Shown piece by piece: positions 10,609-22,162 of a stretch of DNA of 64,000 nucleotides. Made by a program: the position numbers and the translations under genes. Numbering within the stretch: the first letter of the stretch is position 1; each line of letters opens with the position of its first letter. The DNA comes from Dipteronia dyeriana (Eukaryota; Streptophyta; Magnoliopsida; Sapindales; Sapindaceae). The notes beneath the pieces are model-generated. The model made no database searches. It had not been told where the DNA came from and saw only the letters and a program-made list of their open reading frames with translations. The stretch covers positions 22,888,501 to 22,952,500 of the forward strand of contig CM065295.1 in NCBI GenBank assembly GCA_032871835.1, written 5' to 3'.

Positions 10609-11745
10609 TGTTAATCGAAAATTCGCTATAGGTGAGGAATCTCACGTAATACCTTCAGGACCACAACTTTGAGTAGATTACAGTCGGGGTAGGTACCTTT
10701 GGTACCGGTTTCACGCGTAAAGATAGATGAGACGAGTGAAGGAGTGATAGTGGGCAAAGTAATGCTCTTTTATTAAACTATACGGTGAGTACAATAAGAT
10801 AACAAATAATACAATAGTGTGAAAATCTCAAACTCTATTTTCTCTTAAACTGACTAGAGGTGGCGAACTCGTGTATGTCGATAAATGGATCTAACTAACA
10901 ACGACGATGGCTAGGCTAAATGCTGACTACAGAATTAAATGATAACTTCTTAGGTTCTAGATGTCGATCTTTTTTTTTTTACTTTTTCCTTTGTGCTATT
11001 ATCTCTGTATTTATACATGGAGTTGCTAGGGTTTTTCTTTGGCGTAGAGTCCGAAGATCACTGGATTGATCTCTTTTCCTCATTTGGCAGGATTTTCTGT
11101 TTAATACGATTGACCCTGGAGAAACGGCTGGAGGAGGAAATCTTGGTGGGAAACATGTTTGTTTCCTTTTTGTAATCTTTCATCATGACAGTGCATACAT
11201 GGAGCTTATTTACAATTCGGTGAATAATTTGACTTTCTCTGTTATAGGTGTGACACCTCAAGGTATCAACCTGGTTATGTGGTAAGGTACCTCAGAGTAC
11301 AAGTCTGCTAGCGAGGTGTTCTGAGGTTCCATCCTAGAGAGGTGTCTTGAGGTACCATCCTTGTGAGGTGGCACTTGACCGATGATGATGATGAGGTACC
11401 TCGGGGTACCATTCCGGTAGTAAGGTGCTTTGTCGACCTCGTTGGAGCTTTGTGATCTCCTCGGAGGTTTACAGACATATTCCTTTCTGCTAGAGAGGTA
11501 GGATATGCACCTCAACAGGATAACAAAATAGTTGTCTAGGTACTTGAGTACCAGTGGACTGTGAACGTACAAAATCTTCGTCTTGCTCCTACAACGATGC
11601 TGAGGTTCCCTAGTTTTGCTGGGCTTGGTACTTCGAGGTCGACCATTGTGTTTGATACCTATTCAATGCATGGAGATGCTTTCTACAAGGTGCTAATTAG
11701 GTGGAAAATTTCCCTTTGGGCCCTCGCCAAATTTGGCTATTAACA
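10609..11745 (-). repeat. 3' LTR of G2 (1137 bp)
   Basis: In plus coordinates it runs from TGTTAATCGAAAATTCGC to TTTGGCTATTAACA. The polypurine tract at 11746-11762 makes it the 3' LTR on the minus strand. It aligns with 49029-50568 except for a 427-base tandem duplication present only there. The visible divergence of roughly 10% or more points to an old insertion. The frames inside (for example 11258-11572 and 11561-11743) are LTR sequence. Confidence 0.9.
11008..11015 (-). promoter_or_regulatory. TATA box of the G2 3' LTR
   Basis: On the minus strand this reads TATAAATA, within 'ccatgtataaatacagag'. In the 5' LTR both duplicated copies of this place read tatttttacat (minus: atgtaaaaata), so the box is damaged there. 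Confidence 0.4.
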
Positions 11746-11762
11746 GAAGTCCCCTCTGACTT
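11746..11762 (-). other. Polypurine tract of G2
   Basis: On the minus strand it reads aagtcagaggggacttc immediately before the LTR start TGTTAATAGCC. It is the second-strand priming site and fixes G2 as minus-oriented. Confidence 0.8.
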
Positions 11763-11914
11763 GAACACCGGTGACTGAGTTAGGGTTGGAGTCAGATTTT
11801 CTATCCCATTTGGGGAATTTTCCATTTCTAATTTTTTTACCAAAATTTGGGAAGAAATCTTCCTATTAAATGTAGAGCCTACGTGTCGAGCGAGGAATGT
11901 GTTTATGTTTAAAA
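11763..11914 (+). other. Upstream region of the G2 antisense gene, first part
   Basis: This matches G3 52353-52500 ('acttgaacac.g.tgact', 'attaaatg..g...acgtgtc'). It is split from its continuation at 21509-21726 by Copia-1. No coding content is seen. By analogy with G3 it would be the promoter and 5' untranslated region of the plus-strand aORF. Confidence 0.6.
11910..11914. repeat. Copia-1 target-site duplication, left copy (TAAAA)
   Basis: TAAAA precedes the LTR start TGTTGGGG at 11915 and recurs at 21504-21508 right after the LTR end CCAACA. The match is exact. Confidence 0.92.
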
Positions 11915-13343
11915 TGTTGGGGTTTTTGCCCTAAGCATGTAATTTGTAAATGGATTTATGAAGTAAATAAAAGGAAAGGTTCAATTCATTCTGTTATGTT
12001 ATTTATTTTATAAACTTGTGTATATATTAACATCCTGGATTGCCGGATGTAATCTCAAACTATGTATAAGAGTGTCATATATAGATGGATACAGTAAGAG
12101 ACGTGCAATCTAAAGAGTCCATAGATAGCAAATAAAGCTGGGTACTTTATTTGTGGTTAATCTATAACTGTGGTCCATTCCGTAATGTACAGTGATTCTA
12201 TCCTGAATCATTCATATCAGATATGGAATTGAGGCACCTTGTATGATGTGATCATATAGGACTGGGCCATGATCTATATGAATCTCACACAAAGATCCGT
12301 TTACCGATGAGATTCATATATATCAACTAATGATGGCTATATATGGGTGATCTTAATCCTGAGTGTCTTATCGACTCCTTCAGGTTAGATCATGGTCTTT
12401 GATATACCATGGTTGAGGTCAGATGTATTTCCTGATCAATATACTCTGTATGTTGGGATTGCGGTTTGGCTTGTGGCTGAGAAGGTTTGTACACAATAGT
12501 GGAATCCACTCCTTCTTGTGAGAAGTAGTTGGTAGTTCCCTTAAGGATTGATTCGGTGCTTGGAAAATATGAGCGCTCTCCTAATTCCGTGAGGAAGTAG
12601 GATTTATTATCCATTAGAGAATCAATGGTATTTAAAGGATATATGTAATTAGAGGGGTATAACGGACATTATGACCCAACTCTAATTATGAACTATTGTG
12701 GAGGATCACACCATATGTAATAGCTATATCGATGGACACCGAGTTGTATCAGTCTGTGTAAATAAGTCTGCAGTTGAGAGAGTGCAGCTTCGGGTTTTTA
12801 GTGGAATAACACCGGAGTTAATAATCAAAGAATATTAATTAAAGAGTTTAATTAATGATTCTGAGGATTATTGGAGCTCAAAATACTGTGGGTCCATTAT
12901 GTCCCCTTGCTAGCCCGATCGATTTAGGTAACAATGGTCACGATTAATTAATTGGATTGTCCAGTTAATTGTGTTACGAAAGTGACACGTATTTATTCGG
13001 GAATTAATTGAATAATGAGATTATTTAATTAATAGATAATGGTGATTAAATAACTTAAATAATGAGATTATTTAATTATGTTATTAATCACTAAATGTGT
13101 ATGTTGATATTTATTTTTGAATAAAATAAGATAATGTGATTATTTTATTTTATTAAATTAAATAATTTATTTTTGAATTTAAATAGTTTGAATTCAAAAT
13201 TAAAATCAAATTAAAGATATGAGATATTTTTATTTGAAAGTTTTTAAAAATCAAATATAGATTTGATTAAATTTTTTAAATATTAAATATAAGATATTTA
13301 AAAAAAAAAAAATGTTTTTGTGCGTGAAACGCACAGCAACTCA

Positions 13344-13344
<1 letters not shown>

Positions 13345-13418
<74 letters not shown>
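13345..13418. repeat. (CA)n then (TA)n microsatellite
   Basis: About 20 CA units run straight into about 17 TA units. The matching place in the 3' LTR (about 20970-20990) has only a few units, so the run expanded after insertion or was copied unequally. Confidence 0.95.
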
Positions 13419-13422
<4 letters not shown>

Positions 13423-13748
13423 TTATTTAACAAAAGACAAAAAGTTGTCTTTTGGCTTTTGGTTAAAAGAAAAAAAGGCTCGTGAGTGAAAGTTTTTGTG
13501 AGTTATTTTGTGCAAATGTGTGCATGAACAAACACCACAATGAGTGAAAAGGTTTTATGTACAAGTGTTGTTCATTAATATAAAGAAAGAGTTTCTTAAT
13601 TTTTTTCTTTTCTACACCCTCCATCCTAAGTTCCTGATAACCGTGACGCGCTCACACGCAACTACCAATCCCGGGAATAGCTAGGAAGATCAGTGGTACG
13701 GACCAGAAGCAAATCGAAAAGTGAAGGAGCCTCCAAACGTTGGTATGG

Positions 13749-13749
<1 letters not shown>

Positions 13750-13795
<46 letters not shown>
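13750..13795. repeat. (TA)n microsatellite in Copia-1 5' LTR
   Basis: An uninterrupted TA run of about 46 bases. The 3' LTR counterpart near 21308 has about 12 bases followed by ttattatta. It creates the false 'IYIYIYIY' frame at 13721-13951. Confidence 0.95.
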
Positions 13796-13799
<4 letters not shown>

Positions 13800-13973
13800 A
13801 TTACAATTTCCTGTATTTACATATATATTTTATTAGTGTAATAGTTAAATATGTATTTGTTCCGAAAATAATAACGATCAAAAGTTCACCGGTCCCAGAT
13901 ACAGATTACGATATGTATAAAAAAATTTTAAAACTCGTTTCCGCTGCGTGATAAGTGAATTTGGTTCCAACAA

Positions 13974-13987
13974 TTGGTATCAGAGCC
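13974..13987 (+). other. Primer-binding site of Copia-1
   Basis: TTGGTATCAGAGCC, one base after the LTR end, matches the initiator tRNA-Met 3' end as in most plant Copia elements. Confidence 0.92.
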
Positions 13988-15536
13988 AATTTTATTTTCG
14001 GAACAGGAAATTGTTTTCGATGCTCCTGTATGTATGATTGTGTAGGTGCGATTTAAATTGACTGTATGATGTTTTTGTATGTGTATTAATTTTTTCTTAA
14101 TTTTACAAAAACATGATTGATCGTTAATTATATGGTACTGTGGATTTAGGTATTATGGGTTGCATAATTTTTTTTTTTTTTTTTTTTAACTATTATTGGA
14201 TTGTAAAAAAAAAATGTAACCTATGTTGAAGACATGGAAAAATCGCGAAGAAAAATTCATGAGATGAATCCAAATGACCTGAAGAGAAACGAAGACTTGG
14301 AAATTACAAGAAGGCCAAGGAATGCCTTGGGGGTATTTTTGTAATTTTAGATTCCAATTTTTTTTAGGTTAAATAATCCACAGTACTCGGTCAATTCATG
14401 TATGTTTTATATTATGTGATGATAAAAAGCATTGTCATGCATACGTATGTCTTTTAGATTAGAAGTGCCTACACAAATATATTTAATATGTCATACATGC
14501 ATCATAACCTATATTTTGTGTATTTTTTTTAATGTGATTAAAATGGATAAATACATAAATTGGCTATGAAAATGGGATTAGTTTTTTTTAATTGTTAAAA
14601 AACTTGGTAATTCTCATTAGTATTAATCTAGTTATTAAAGAGTTTAATAAATTAGATTAATATGGTCATTTATAGTAATTAGGATTAATTTGATTAATTG
14701 TCTAATTATAAATGAACCGAAAATTGTGTTAGAGTTTTAATAGTTAAGACTTGGTAAACATTTTCATAATAATCCGAGCTTAGTAAATAGTTTACAAAGA
14801 CCTAGACTATTTACTAATAGATTAGATTTTTAATTGTTAAAAATCATTAATAATTTATTAGTTAATTAGAAATTTTTTCTAATAATGAATTAGTTAATGC
14901 ACTAGATAACTTGATTAAAGTTAGCCGTTTGATCCTGTAGAGTCTAGGTGCATTAACGGATAATAGAAAACCCTAGTTTTAAAATAGTGAGTGGGAGAGG
15001 GATATATGACATATATATCTCGCGGTCTCCATCATTAGTTCAACATCGTGAGATCCGAGTGGGGCCTCGTGACGGCTTTGCTTTCGTCCTCCCTAAGGAG
15101 GGTTTCCTCAAAGGTCAATACCAAGGTTGACTTCTTAACGGATAGGATTTCTGAGGGTATTTTGGGATTGACCGACCCTAAGGCGGCAATTCTCGAGTTA
15201 AGCTCATGAGATCTGAAATGGTGGGTTACACTCACGAAGGTTTTGATTAAGTTTGTTAATTAAAAACCTGACTGAATAAACGATGGTTGAGTGATATGGA
15301 ATAAGAGTTATTCTAGAATATCATTTGATTGAGAATGTCTCGGTCCAACATACAAAGATTTGACCGACCCTAAGGCGGCATTTTTTTGTGGTATGTTGGA
15401 TTGTCGTGGTATAGTAACTATTTTTAGGGTAGTTCTAGTTCGTTTAACATGTTCATGCATCGTTTTTAAATTTATACCAAAGCACCCGCACTTGTTTTAA
15501 ATAAATGATTGAATGAATGTTTTATTTATTTCAGCA
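13988..15536 (+). other. Copia-1 leader (1.55 kb) with repeated motif
   Basis: No coding domain is seen. Two copies of TTGACCGACCCTAAGGCGG occur near 15168 and 15361, and the same pair occurs in Copia-2. A small inverted repeat, GTCAA-taccaagg-TTGAC, lies near 15114-15131. The leader probably carries packaging or dimerisation signals, by analogy with other retroelements. The minus-strand frame at 15035-15235 is a shadow. Confidence 0.65.
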
Positions 15537-16346
15537 ATGTCTTCTGCATTACTTCAAATTCTCGCAAACGACAAATTAACTGGTGATAACTACACAAAGT
15601 GGAAACTTAATATTAATGCAATTTTGGTCACCAAAGACCTTAAGTTTGTGCTTACGGAGGAATGTCCTCCAGCGCCTACTGTCAATGCAACACGAACTGT
15701 TCGTGAGGCATACCAGCGATGGGTCTCATATGTTGAGAAGGCCCGAACATATCTGTTGGCATCTATGACAGACGTGCTTGTCACAAAGCACGACGCAATG
15801 ACTTAAGCATTCAAAATCATGGAGTCATTGCAAGCTATGTTCGGGCAGCCCTCCGAGCAAAAGCGACATGAAGCTGTTCGTTCCGCTATGCTAGCTCGCA
15901 TGAAGGAAGGAACGTCAGTTTGGGAACATGTCCTGAGTATAATGTCCTACTTCAACACGGCAGAAGTCAATGGCGGGGTCATTGACGAACCCAGTCAGGT
16001 GAGCATCATATTGACAACTCTTCCGAAGAGTTTCGATCAGTTTAAAAGCAACTACGGGATGAACAAGTTAAAGTTCAGTCTTACACAGTTGCTCAATGAG
16101 CTCGCTATCTTTGAGTCCTTGATTAAGGACAACAAAGGCAAGACCGGTGAGGAAAATGTTGCCGAACCATCTTTCTCTAATAATAAGAAGAGGAAAAGGT
16201 CCGCTGGGAAGGCAAAAGGAAAGCCCAAGCCCAAGAAAGCCCAAAGCAAAATGAAGGGCACCTCCACTGACCAAGACAAAGGAAAATGTTTCCATTGTAA
16301 CAAGGTCGGGCACTGGAAGAGGAACTGTCCTCAGTATCTTGAGTAG
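15537..16346 (+). pseudogene. gag: Copia-1 gag
   Basis: The start is the ATG at 15537 (MSSALLQILANDKLTGDNYT), the conserved Copia Gag opening. The frame is maintained to 16346, with one early stop at 15804-15806 (VTKHDAMT*AFKIMESL). The capsid part includes QAMFGQPSEQKRHEA and TLPKSFDQFKSNYGMNKL. A basic tract (KKRKRSAGKAKGKPKPKK) precedes an intact CCHC zinc knuckle, CFHCNKVGHWKRNC, at 16287-16328. The terminal TAG falls where Gag-Pol would continue, since the same frame reads on into the protease. The product would form the particle shell and bind RNA. As it stands only fragments are possible. Confidence 0.92.
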
Positions 16347-16642
16347 GTAGCCAAGAAGAAAAAGATGAAAGGTAAATATGATTTACTTGTTCTTGAATCT
16401 TGTTTAGTGGAAGATGATTCTTCACCCTGGATAGTTGATTCGGGGGCCACTAATCATGTTTGTTCTTCTTTTCAGTAGACTGATTCTTGGACACAGCTAG
16501 AGGAGGGAGCCTTCTTAATGCGTGTGGGGTCGGGGGATGTCGTATCGGCCAAAGCAGTGGGAGTAATAAGATTGCAATTTTGTAATAATAATAGTTTTTT
16601 ATTATTAAACAATGTTTTTTATATTCCTGATTTACACGGAAT
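16347..16642 (+). pseudogene. pol: Copia-1 pol: aspartic protease
   Basis: In the gag frame, after the TAG, the sequence reads KYDLLVLESCLVEDDSSPWI, then the active site VDSGATNHVCSS (catalytic Asp codon at about 16437). A TAG stop where tryptophan is expected (SSFQ*TDSW) follows. The frame is lost near 16600, where the next open frame is shifted. The matching Copia-2 region (about 26683) keeps DSGATNHVCSS and reads on through the corresponding tryptophan. The protease would process the polyprotein. It is not functional here. Confidence 0.88.
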
Positions 16643-17870
16643 TTGATTTCCTTTTCTAAGCTCTTAGAACAAAAATATTCTGTTTCTTTTAACAATAAGT
16701 ATGTTATTATTGGAAAGAATGGTCTGAATATTTGTTCAGGAATTAGTGAAAACAATTTGTATGTATTAATACCGTTAATACATACTACACTGCTCAACAC
16801 CGAAATGTTTAAGGTTGAAAAACCAAAAACTAAACGACATAAAATTTCTCCAGATAATGACACGTATCTCTGGCTTCTAAGGCTTAGTCATATCAACCTT
16901 GACCGGATAGACAGATTAGTAAAAAGTGGACCTTTAAGTGAGTTAAAGGTTGGCACCTTACCTGTCTGCGAATATTGTTTGGAAGGTAAGATGACTAAGA
17001 GACCTTTTACTGGAAATGGGCTTAGAGCTAAAGAACCGCTAGAGCTTATACATACAAATGTCTGCGGACCGATGAATGTTAAAGCTAGGGGTGGTTATGA
17101 GTATTATGTCACCTTTATAGATGACTACTCAAGATACGGATAAGTCTACCTGATGCAACGAAAGTCGGAAACATTTGAAAAGTTCAAAGAATTTTGAGCT
17201 GAAGTTGAGAATCAATTAGGTAGGACTATCAAGTCACTAAGATTGGATCGTGGAGGTGAGTACCTTGACCAAGAGTTTGAAGACTTCATGGTCGAGCATG
17301 GGATAGTTTCTCAACTGACAGCTCCCGGTACACCTTAGCAAAATGGTGTAGCGGAGAGGAGAAATAGAACCTTAATGGAAATGGTGAGATCTATGATTAG
17401 TTTCTCATCATTACCAAATTCCTTCTCGGGATATGCGTTACAAAGAGCGGCATACATTTTGAATGTAGTGCCATCCAAATCTGTTCCTAAGACTCCCCTA
17501 GAGTTGTGAAAATGGTCGTAAAGCTAGTTTACGATATTTTTACATATGGGGGTGTCCAGCACACGTGCTGAAGAATAGAACTGGAAAGCTAGACTCCAAG
17601 TCTGTTGTCTGCCTATTTGTAGGATACTCCAAGGAGACCAGAGGTGGACACTTTTATAGTCCCGAAGATAACAAAGTATTTGTATCGACAAATGCAACGT
17701 TTCTTGAGGATAATTACATTAGTGACCATAAACCTCGTTCCAAGATTGTATTAAATGAGTTAGAGCTTAGAGAGACTAGTGCTTCCTCAACAAGAGTTGT
17801 TGATCCACAACCATCTGAGAGTCAGATGGTTCCTGATCAGGATACACTACCACCTAGAGGTAGTGAGAGG
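16643..17870 (+). pseudogene. pol: Copia-1 pol: integrase
   Basis: The pre-integrase part has LRLSHINLDRIDRL and the zinc pair CEYCLEGKM. The first catalytic position reads LIHTNVCGPM, so the usual Asp (HTDVCGP) is Asn. The second, in [14 protein letters not shown], and the Glu in NGVAERRNRTL are present. Stops occur at YG*VYLM (about 17141), KEF*AEVEN (about 17197) and in the TP*QNG stretch (about 17337). A frame change falls near 17510. From 17565 the C-terminal [20 protein letters not shown] block is open. The lost first Asp would alone abolish strand transfer. Confidence 0.9.
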
Positions 17871-19498
17871 GTTGTGAGACAACCTGAATGCTATTTAGCT
17901 ATAGGTGAGGGACAAGGTGTTATCTCTGCTGATAGTGTAGATGATCCATTGACATTTAAGAATGCAATAGAAGATCCTGATAAAGAGGAATGGCTTAAAG
18001 CCATGAATATCGAGATGGAGTCCATGTACTCTAACTCAGTCTAGGATCTTATAGACTTACCGGATGGGGTAAAACCCATTGGGTGTAAGTGGATCTACAA
18101 GAGAAAGAGAGGAGTAGATGGGAAGGTAGAGACCTTCAAGGCAAGGCTAGTGGCAAAGGGTTATACCCAGAAAGAGGGGGTCGATTATGAAGAGACCTTC
18201 TCGCCAGTAGCCATGTTTAAGTCTATGAGGATTCTCTTATCCATTGCTGCCTATTTCAATTTTGAAATTTGGCAAATGGATGTCAAGACTGCATTCTTGA
18301 ATGGCAATCTTGATGAAAACATCTATATGATGCAACCAGAGGGATTCGCGTCTCCAGATCAAGAGCAAAAGGTTTGCAATCTTTAAAGTTCCATCTATGG
18401 ACTTAAGCAAGCATCTAGATCCTGGAATATTAGGTTTGATGATGTGATCAAAACCTATGCTTCGAGCAAAACGTCGATGAGCCTTATGTCTACAAGCGCA
18501 TCATTGATAAAAAAGTAGTTTTCTTGGTCCTATACGTAGATGATATCCTACTCATTGGGAATGATATGGGAGTGTTGTCTAATGTAAAGGGCTAGCTGGC
18601 TAGCCAATTCCAAATGAAAGATTTGGGAGAGGCAAGTTATGTTCTAGGGATCCAACTTATAAGGGATCGTAAAAACAAACTTATAGCACTGTCTCAGGCA
18701 TCATATATCGATAAGATTCTTGTACGATTTTCAATGCAAAACTCTAAGAAAGGTAATTTACCTTCCAGACATGGAGTTCACTTGTCTAAGGAACAGTGTC
18801 CTAAGACACCTCAAGAAGTTGAGGATATGAGACGTGTTCCCTATGCATCAGCAGTAGGTAGTCTCATGTATGCTATGTTATGCACAAGACCGGAAATCTG
18901 CTATGTAGTGGGAGTAGTCAGCAGATACCAGTCCAACCCAGGATTGGATCATTGGGTTGCTGTCAAGACTATTCTCAAGTATCTTCGAAGAACGAGAGAT
19001 TATATGCTAGTGTATTCCGGACAGGATTTGATCCCGTTAGGATACACGGATTCTGATTTTCAGTCAGACAGGGATTCTAGAAAATCCACGTCTGGATCAG
19101 TATTCACCCTGGGTGGTGGAGCCATTGTATGGAGAAGTGTCAAGCAATCTTGCATTGCTGACTCCACCATGGAAGCCGAATATGTAGCTGCTTGTGAAGC
19201 TGCGAAAGAGGCTGTTTGGCTCCGTAAGTTCTTGAGTGATCTAGAAGTTGTTCTAGACCTGGATAAACCCATAACACTTTATTGTGATAACAGTGGTGCT
19301 GTGGCTAATTCCAAAGAACCAAGAAGCCACAAGAGAGGGAAGCATATAGAGAGAAAGTTTCATCTCATAAGAGAGATAGTGCAGAGAGGAGATGTGATCG
19401 TCACCAAGATAGCCTCACAAGACAATCATGCTGATCCATTTACGAATACCTTACCGGCTAAAGTGTTTTCGGGCCACCTAGATGGTTTAGGGTTATGA
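17871..19498 (+). pseudogene. pol: Copia-1 pol: reverse transcriptase and RNase H
   Basis: It opens with the linker [20 protein letters not shown] and loses a tryptophan to TAG (NSV*DLID, about 18042). IGCKWIYKRKRGVDGKVETF and IWQMDVKTAFLNGNL follow. A stop interrupts KVCNL*SSIYGLKQ at about 18384. The catalytic LYVDDILLIGND is near 18530 in a shifted frame. From 18614 a clean 294-codon frame covers the RT thumb and all of RNase H, including PYASAVGSLMYAMLCTRPE, YTDSDFQSDRDSRKSTSG, DSTMEAEYVAACEA, YCDNSGAVANSKEP and SHKRGKHIERKFHLI. It ends at 19498, just before the polypurine tract. Confidence 0.93.
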
Positions 19499-19520
19499 GA
19501 CATGCCTCACATGCTTTAGT

Positions 19521-19533
19521 GCAAGTGTTAGAT
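19521..19533 (+). other. Polypurine tract of Copia-1
   Basis: gcaagtgttagat directly before TGTTGGGG at 19534. The Copia-2 counterpart gcaagtgggagat shows that two Gs have become Ts here, so the tract is damaged. Confidence 0.75.
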
Positions 19534-21503
19534 TGTTGGGGTTTATGCCCTATGCATGTAATTCGTAAATGGATTTATGAAGTAAATAAAAGGAATGGTT
19601 CAATTCATTCTGTTTTGTTATTTATTTTATAAACTTGTGTATATATTAACATCCTGGATTGCCGGACGTAATCTCAAACTGTATATAAGAGTGTCATATA
19701 TAGATGGATACAGTAAGAGACGTGCAATCTAAAGAGTCCATAGATAGCAAATAAAGCTGGGTACTTTATTTGTGGTTAATCTATAGCTGTGGTCCATTCC
19801 GTAATGTACAGTGATTCTATCCTTAATCATTCATATGAGATATGGGAATGGAGGCACCTTGTATGATGTAATCATATAGGACTGGGCCATGATCTATATG
19901 AATCTCACACAAAGATCTGTTTACCGATGAGATTCATATATATCAACTAATGAAGGCTATATATGGGTGATCTTAATCCTGAGTGTCTTATCGACTCCTT
20001 CAGATTAGATCGTGGTCTTTGATATACCATGAGTAAGGTCAGATGTATTTCCTGATCAATATACTCCGTATGTTGGGATTGCGGTTTGGCTTGTGGCTGG
20101 GAAGGTTTGTACACAATTGTGGAATCCACTCCTTCTTGTGAGAAGTAGATGGTAGTTCCCTTAAGGGTTGATTCGGTGCTTGGACAATATGAGCGCTCTC
20201 CTAATTCCGTGAGGAAGTAGGATTTATTGTCAATTAGAGAATCAATGGTACTTAAAGTATATATGTAATTAGAGGGGTATAACAGACATTATGACCCAGC
20301 TCTAATTATGAACTATTGTGGAGGATCACACCATATGTAATAGCTATATCGATGGACACCGAGTCGTATCGGTCTGTGTAAAAACGTCTGCAGTTGAGAG
20401 AGTGCAGCTTCGGGTTTTTAGTGGAATAACACCGGAGTTAATAATCAAAGAATATTAATTAAAGAGTTTAATTAATGATTCTGAGGATTATTGGAGCTCA
20501 AAATGCTGTGGGTCCATTAGGTCCTCTTGCTAGCCCGATCGATTTAGGTAACAACGGTCACGATTAATTAATTGGATTGTCCAGTTAATTGTGTTACAAA
20601 AGTGACACGTATTTATTCGGGAATTAATTGAATAATAAGATTATTTAATTAATAGATAATGGTGATTAAATAACTTAAATAATGAGATTATTTAATTATG
20701 TTATTAATCACTAAATGGAGGGTGTATGTTGATATTTATTTTTGAATAAAATAAGATAATGTGATTATTTTATTTTATTAAATTAAATAATTTATTTTTG
20801 AATTTAAATAGTTTGAATTCAAAATTAAAATCAAATTAAAGATATGAGATATTTTTGTTTGAAAGTTTTTAAAAATCAAATATAGATTTGATTAAATTTT
20901 TTAAATATTAAATATAAGATATTTTTATTAAAAAAAAAAAAATGTTGCTGTGCGTGAAACGCACAGCAGCTTACACACATATATATTTAACAAAAGACAA
21001 AAAGTTGTCTTTTGGCTTTTGGTTAAAAGAAAAAAAGGCTGGTGAGTGAAAGTTTTTGTGAGTTATTTTGTGCAAGTGTGTGCATGAACAAACACCATAA
21101 AGAGTGAAAAGGTTTTATGTACAAGTGTTGTTCATTAATATAAAGAAAGAGATTCTTAATTTTTTCTTTTCTACACCCTCCATCCTAAGTTCCTGATAAC
21201 CGTGACTCGCCCACACGCAGTTACCAATCCCAGGAATAGCTAGGAAGATCAGTGGTATGGACCAGGAGCAAATCGAAAAGTGAAGGAGCCTCCAAACGTT
21301 GGTATGGTTATATATATATTATTATTATTGATTACAATTTCCTGTATTTACATATATATTTTATTAGTATAATAGTTAAATATGTATTTGTTTCGAAAAT
21401 AATAACGATCAAAAGTGCACCGGTCCCAGATACAGATTACGATATGTATAAAAAAATTTAAAAACACGTTTCCGCTACGTGATCGGTGAATTTGGTTCCA
21501 ACA
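19534..21503 (+). repeat. 3' LTR of Copia-1 (1970 bp)
   Basis: TGTTGGGG at 19534 to TTCCAACA at 21503, followed by the TAAAA duplication. It is shorter than the 5' copy mainly because microsatellites are unexpanded. The small frames at 19947-20129 and 21252-21461 are LTR sequence. Confidence 0.93.
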
Positions 21504-21508
21504 TAAAA

Positions 21509-21726
21509 CAACAAGAAGTTTTCAACGGTACACAAGTTTCTACGTGTATCTGGCTAAAAATATTACAGCTACTGTTATCTCTTATTTAAACACGGTATCC
21601 TTATCACTATTTTTCACGCTTTTAATCTCATCTACTTTCAAAATTCAAAAATCCCTAATCTTTCTATCCTTTTCGCTTCTCTTTAGCCCTCTCCTCTCGG
21701 CTCTCAGACCTCAAAACCGTTGTTAC
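21509..21726 (+). other. Upstream region of the G2 antisense gene, second part
   Basis: It continues the leader interrupted by Copia-1. It includes 'ttttcacgcttttaatctc', 'ttcaaaattcaaaaatccct' and 'ttttcgcttctctttag', matching G3 at about 52625-52705. It ends at the aORF start codon at 21728. Confidence 0.6.
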
Positions 21727-21727
21727 C

Positions 21728-22162
21728 ATGACAAATTATGATCGTGACAATGTCGAAAGATTGGTGAAGGGTGACTCCCCGAGTCTCGTAGGCAGGAAAC
21801 GAGCTTGGAAAAAAGACAGCGGAGAAAGCGATGTCCCTTCTATGTAACCACACCGTCGTTCCGGTCGGAACATTGCAATTGGGGTTGGCTTTTCAAACGA
21901 CCTAGATGCCCCGCTCGAGATAGTCTAAGGGCACTCTGAAGAGGAGTCAGGCGAGGTCAAAGCTATAGAAGGTCGGGTCGAGGCCGCCACCATTGCTGTA
22001 GAAGGGGTACTCACCCTCCCGTAAAATTTTAGAATCATCTCTGATTCCACCGCCACCGTTGAATCGATCAACCGTTTGAGGGAGAGATTCGGTATTCCTA
22101 ATAGTATCATGGTTACAGTTCACCGCAGTAATTATGATATGCTCACTCCTTCACCAGATGTG
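21728..22162 (+). pseudogene. G2 antisense gene (aORF), first part
   Basis: The ATG at 21728 aligns with the ATG at 52722 in G3 (shared SP.L..K.AW/A pattern and GVGFSNDLDAPLEI). Stops occur after about 39 codons (SDVPSM*) and later. A long open frame then reads ISDSTATVESINRLRERFGI and is cut by Copia-2 at 22163. The gene is on the strand opposite to gag-pol, between integrase and the 3' LTR. Tat-lineage Gypsy elements are known to carry an antisense ORF in this place. The fold and role are unknown to me. Confidence 0.65.
22158..22162. repeat. Copia-2 target-site duplication, left copy (ATGTG)
   Basis: ATGTG precedes TGTTGGGG at 22163. GTGTG follows the other end at 31941-31945. Four of five bases match, and the difference is an A/G transition. 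Confidence 0.75.

Larger units (their letters stand above)
11915..13972 (+). repeat. 5' LTR of Copia-1 (2058 bp)
   Basis: TGTTGGGG at 11915 to TTCCAACA at 13972, one base before the primer site. It is nearly collinear with 19534-21503. The main differences are expanded (CA)n(TA)n at 13345-13418 and (TA)n at 13750-13795. The region 13130-13310 is very AT-rich. Confidence 0.93.
11915..21503 (+). mobile_element. Copia-1: complete but defective Ty1/Copia element
   Basis: 9589 bases with LTRs of 2058 and 1970 bases, a TTGGTATCAGAGCC primer site, a 1.55-kb leader, gag, protease, integrase, RT and RNase H in Copia order, a polypurine tract and a perfect TAAAA duplication. The motifs and long LTRs suggest the Tork/Angela side of Copia (inference). 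It lies in the leader of the G2 antisense gene, opposite in strand to G2. Many stops and at least three frame changes make it inactive. The LTR pair differs at about 6 of the first 190 aligned bases, less than in Copia-2. Confidence 0.95.

Noticed and set aside
11258..11743. Possible host exon frames just inside 10609-11745
   Set aside because: The sequence recurs in the other LTR of G2 (49700-50540) and so belongs to the LTR.
13721..13951. Frame with an IYIYIY run, and a similar one at 31071-31286
   Set aside because: Both are translations of (TA)n microsatellites within LTRs.
13974..13987. tRNA-like sequence TTGGTATCAGAGCC (also at 4513, 24325 and 57969)
   Set aside because: These are primer-binding sites complementary to a tRNA 3' end. 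There is no cloverleaf and so no tRNA gene.
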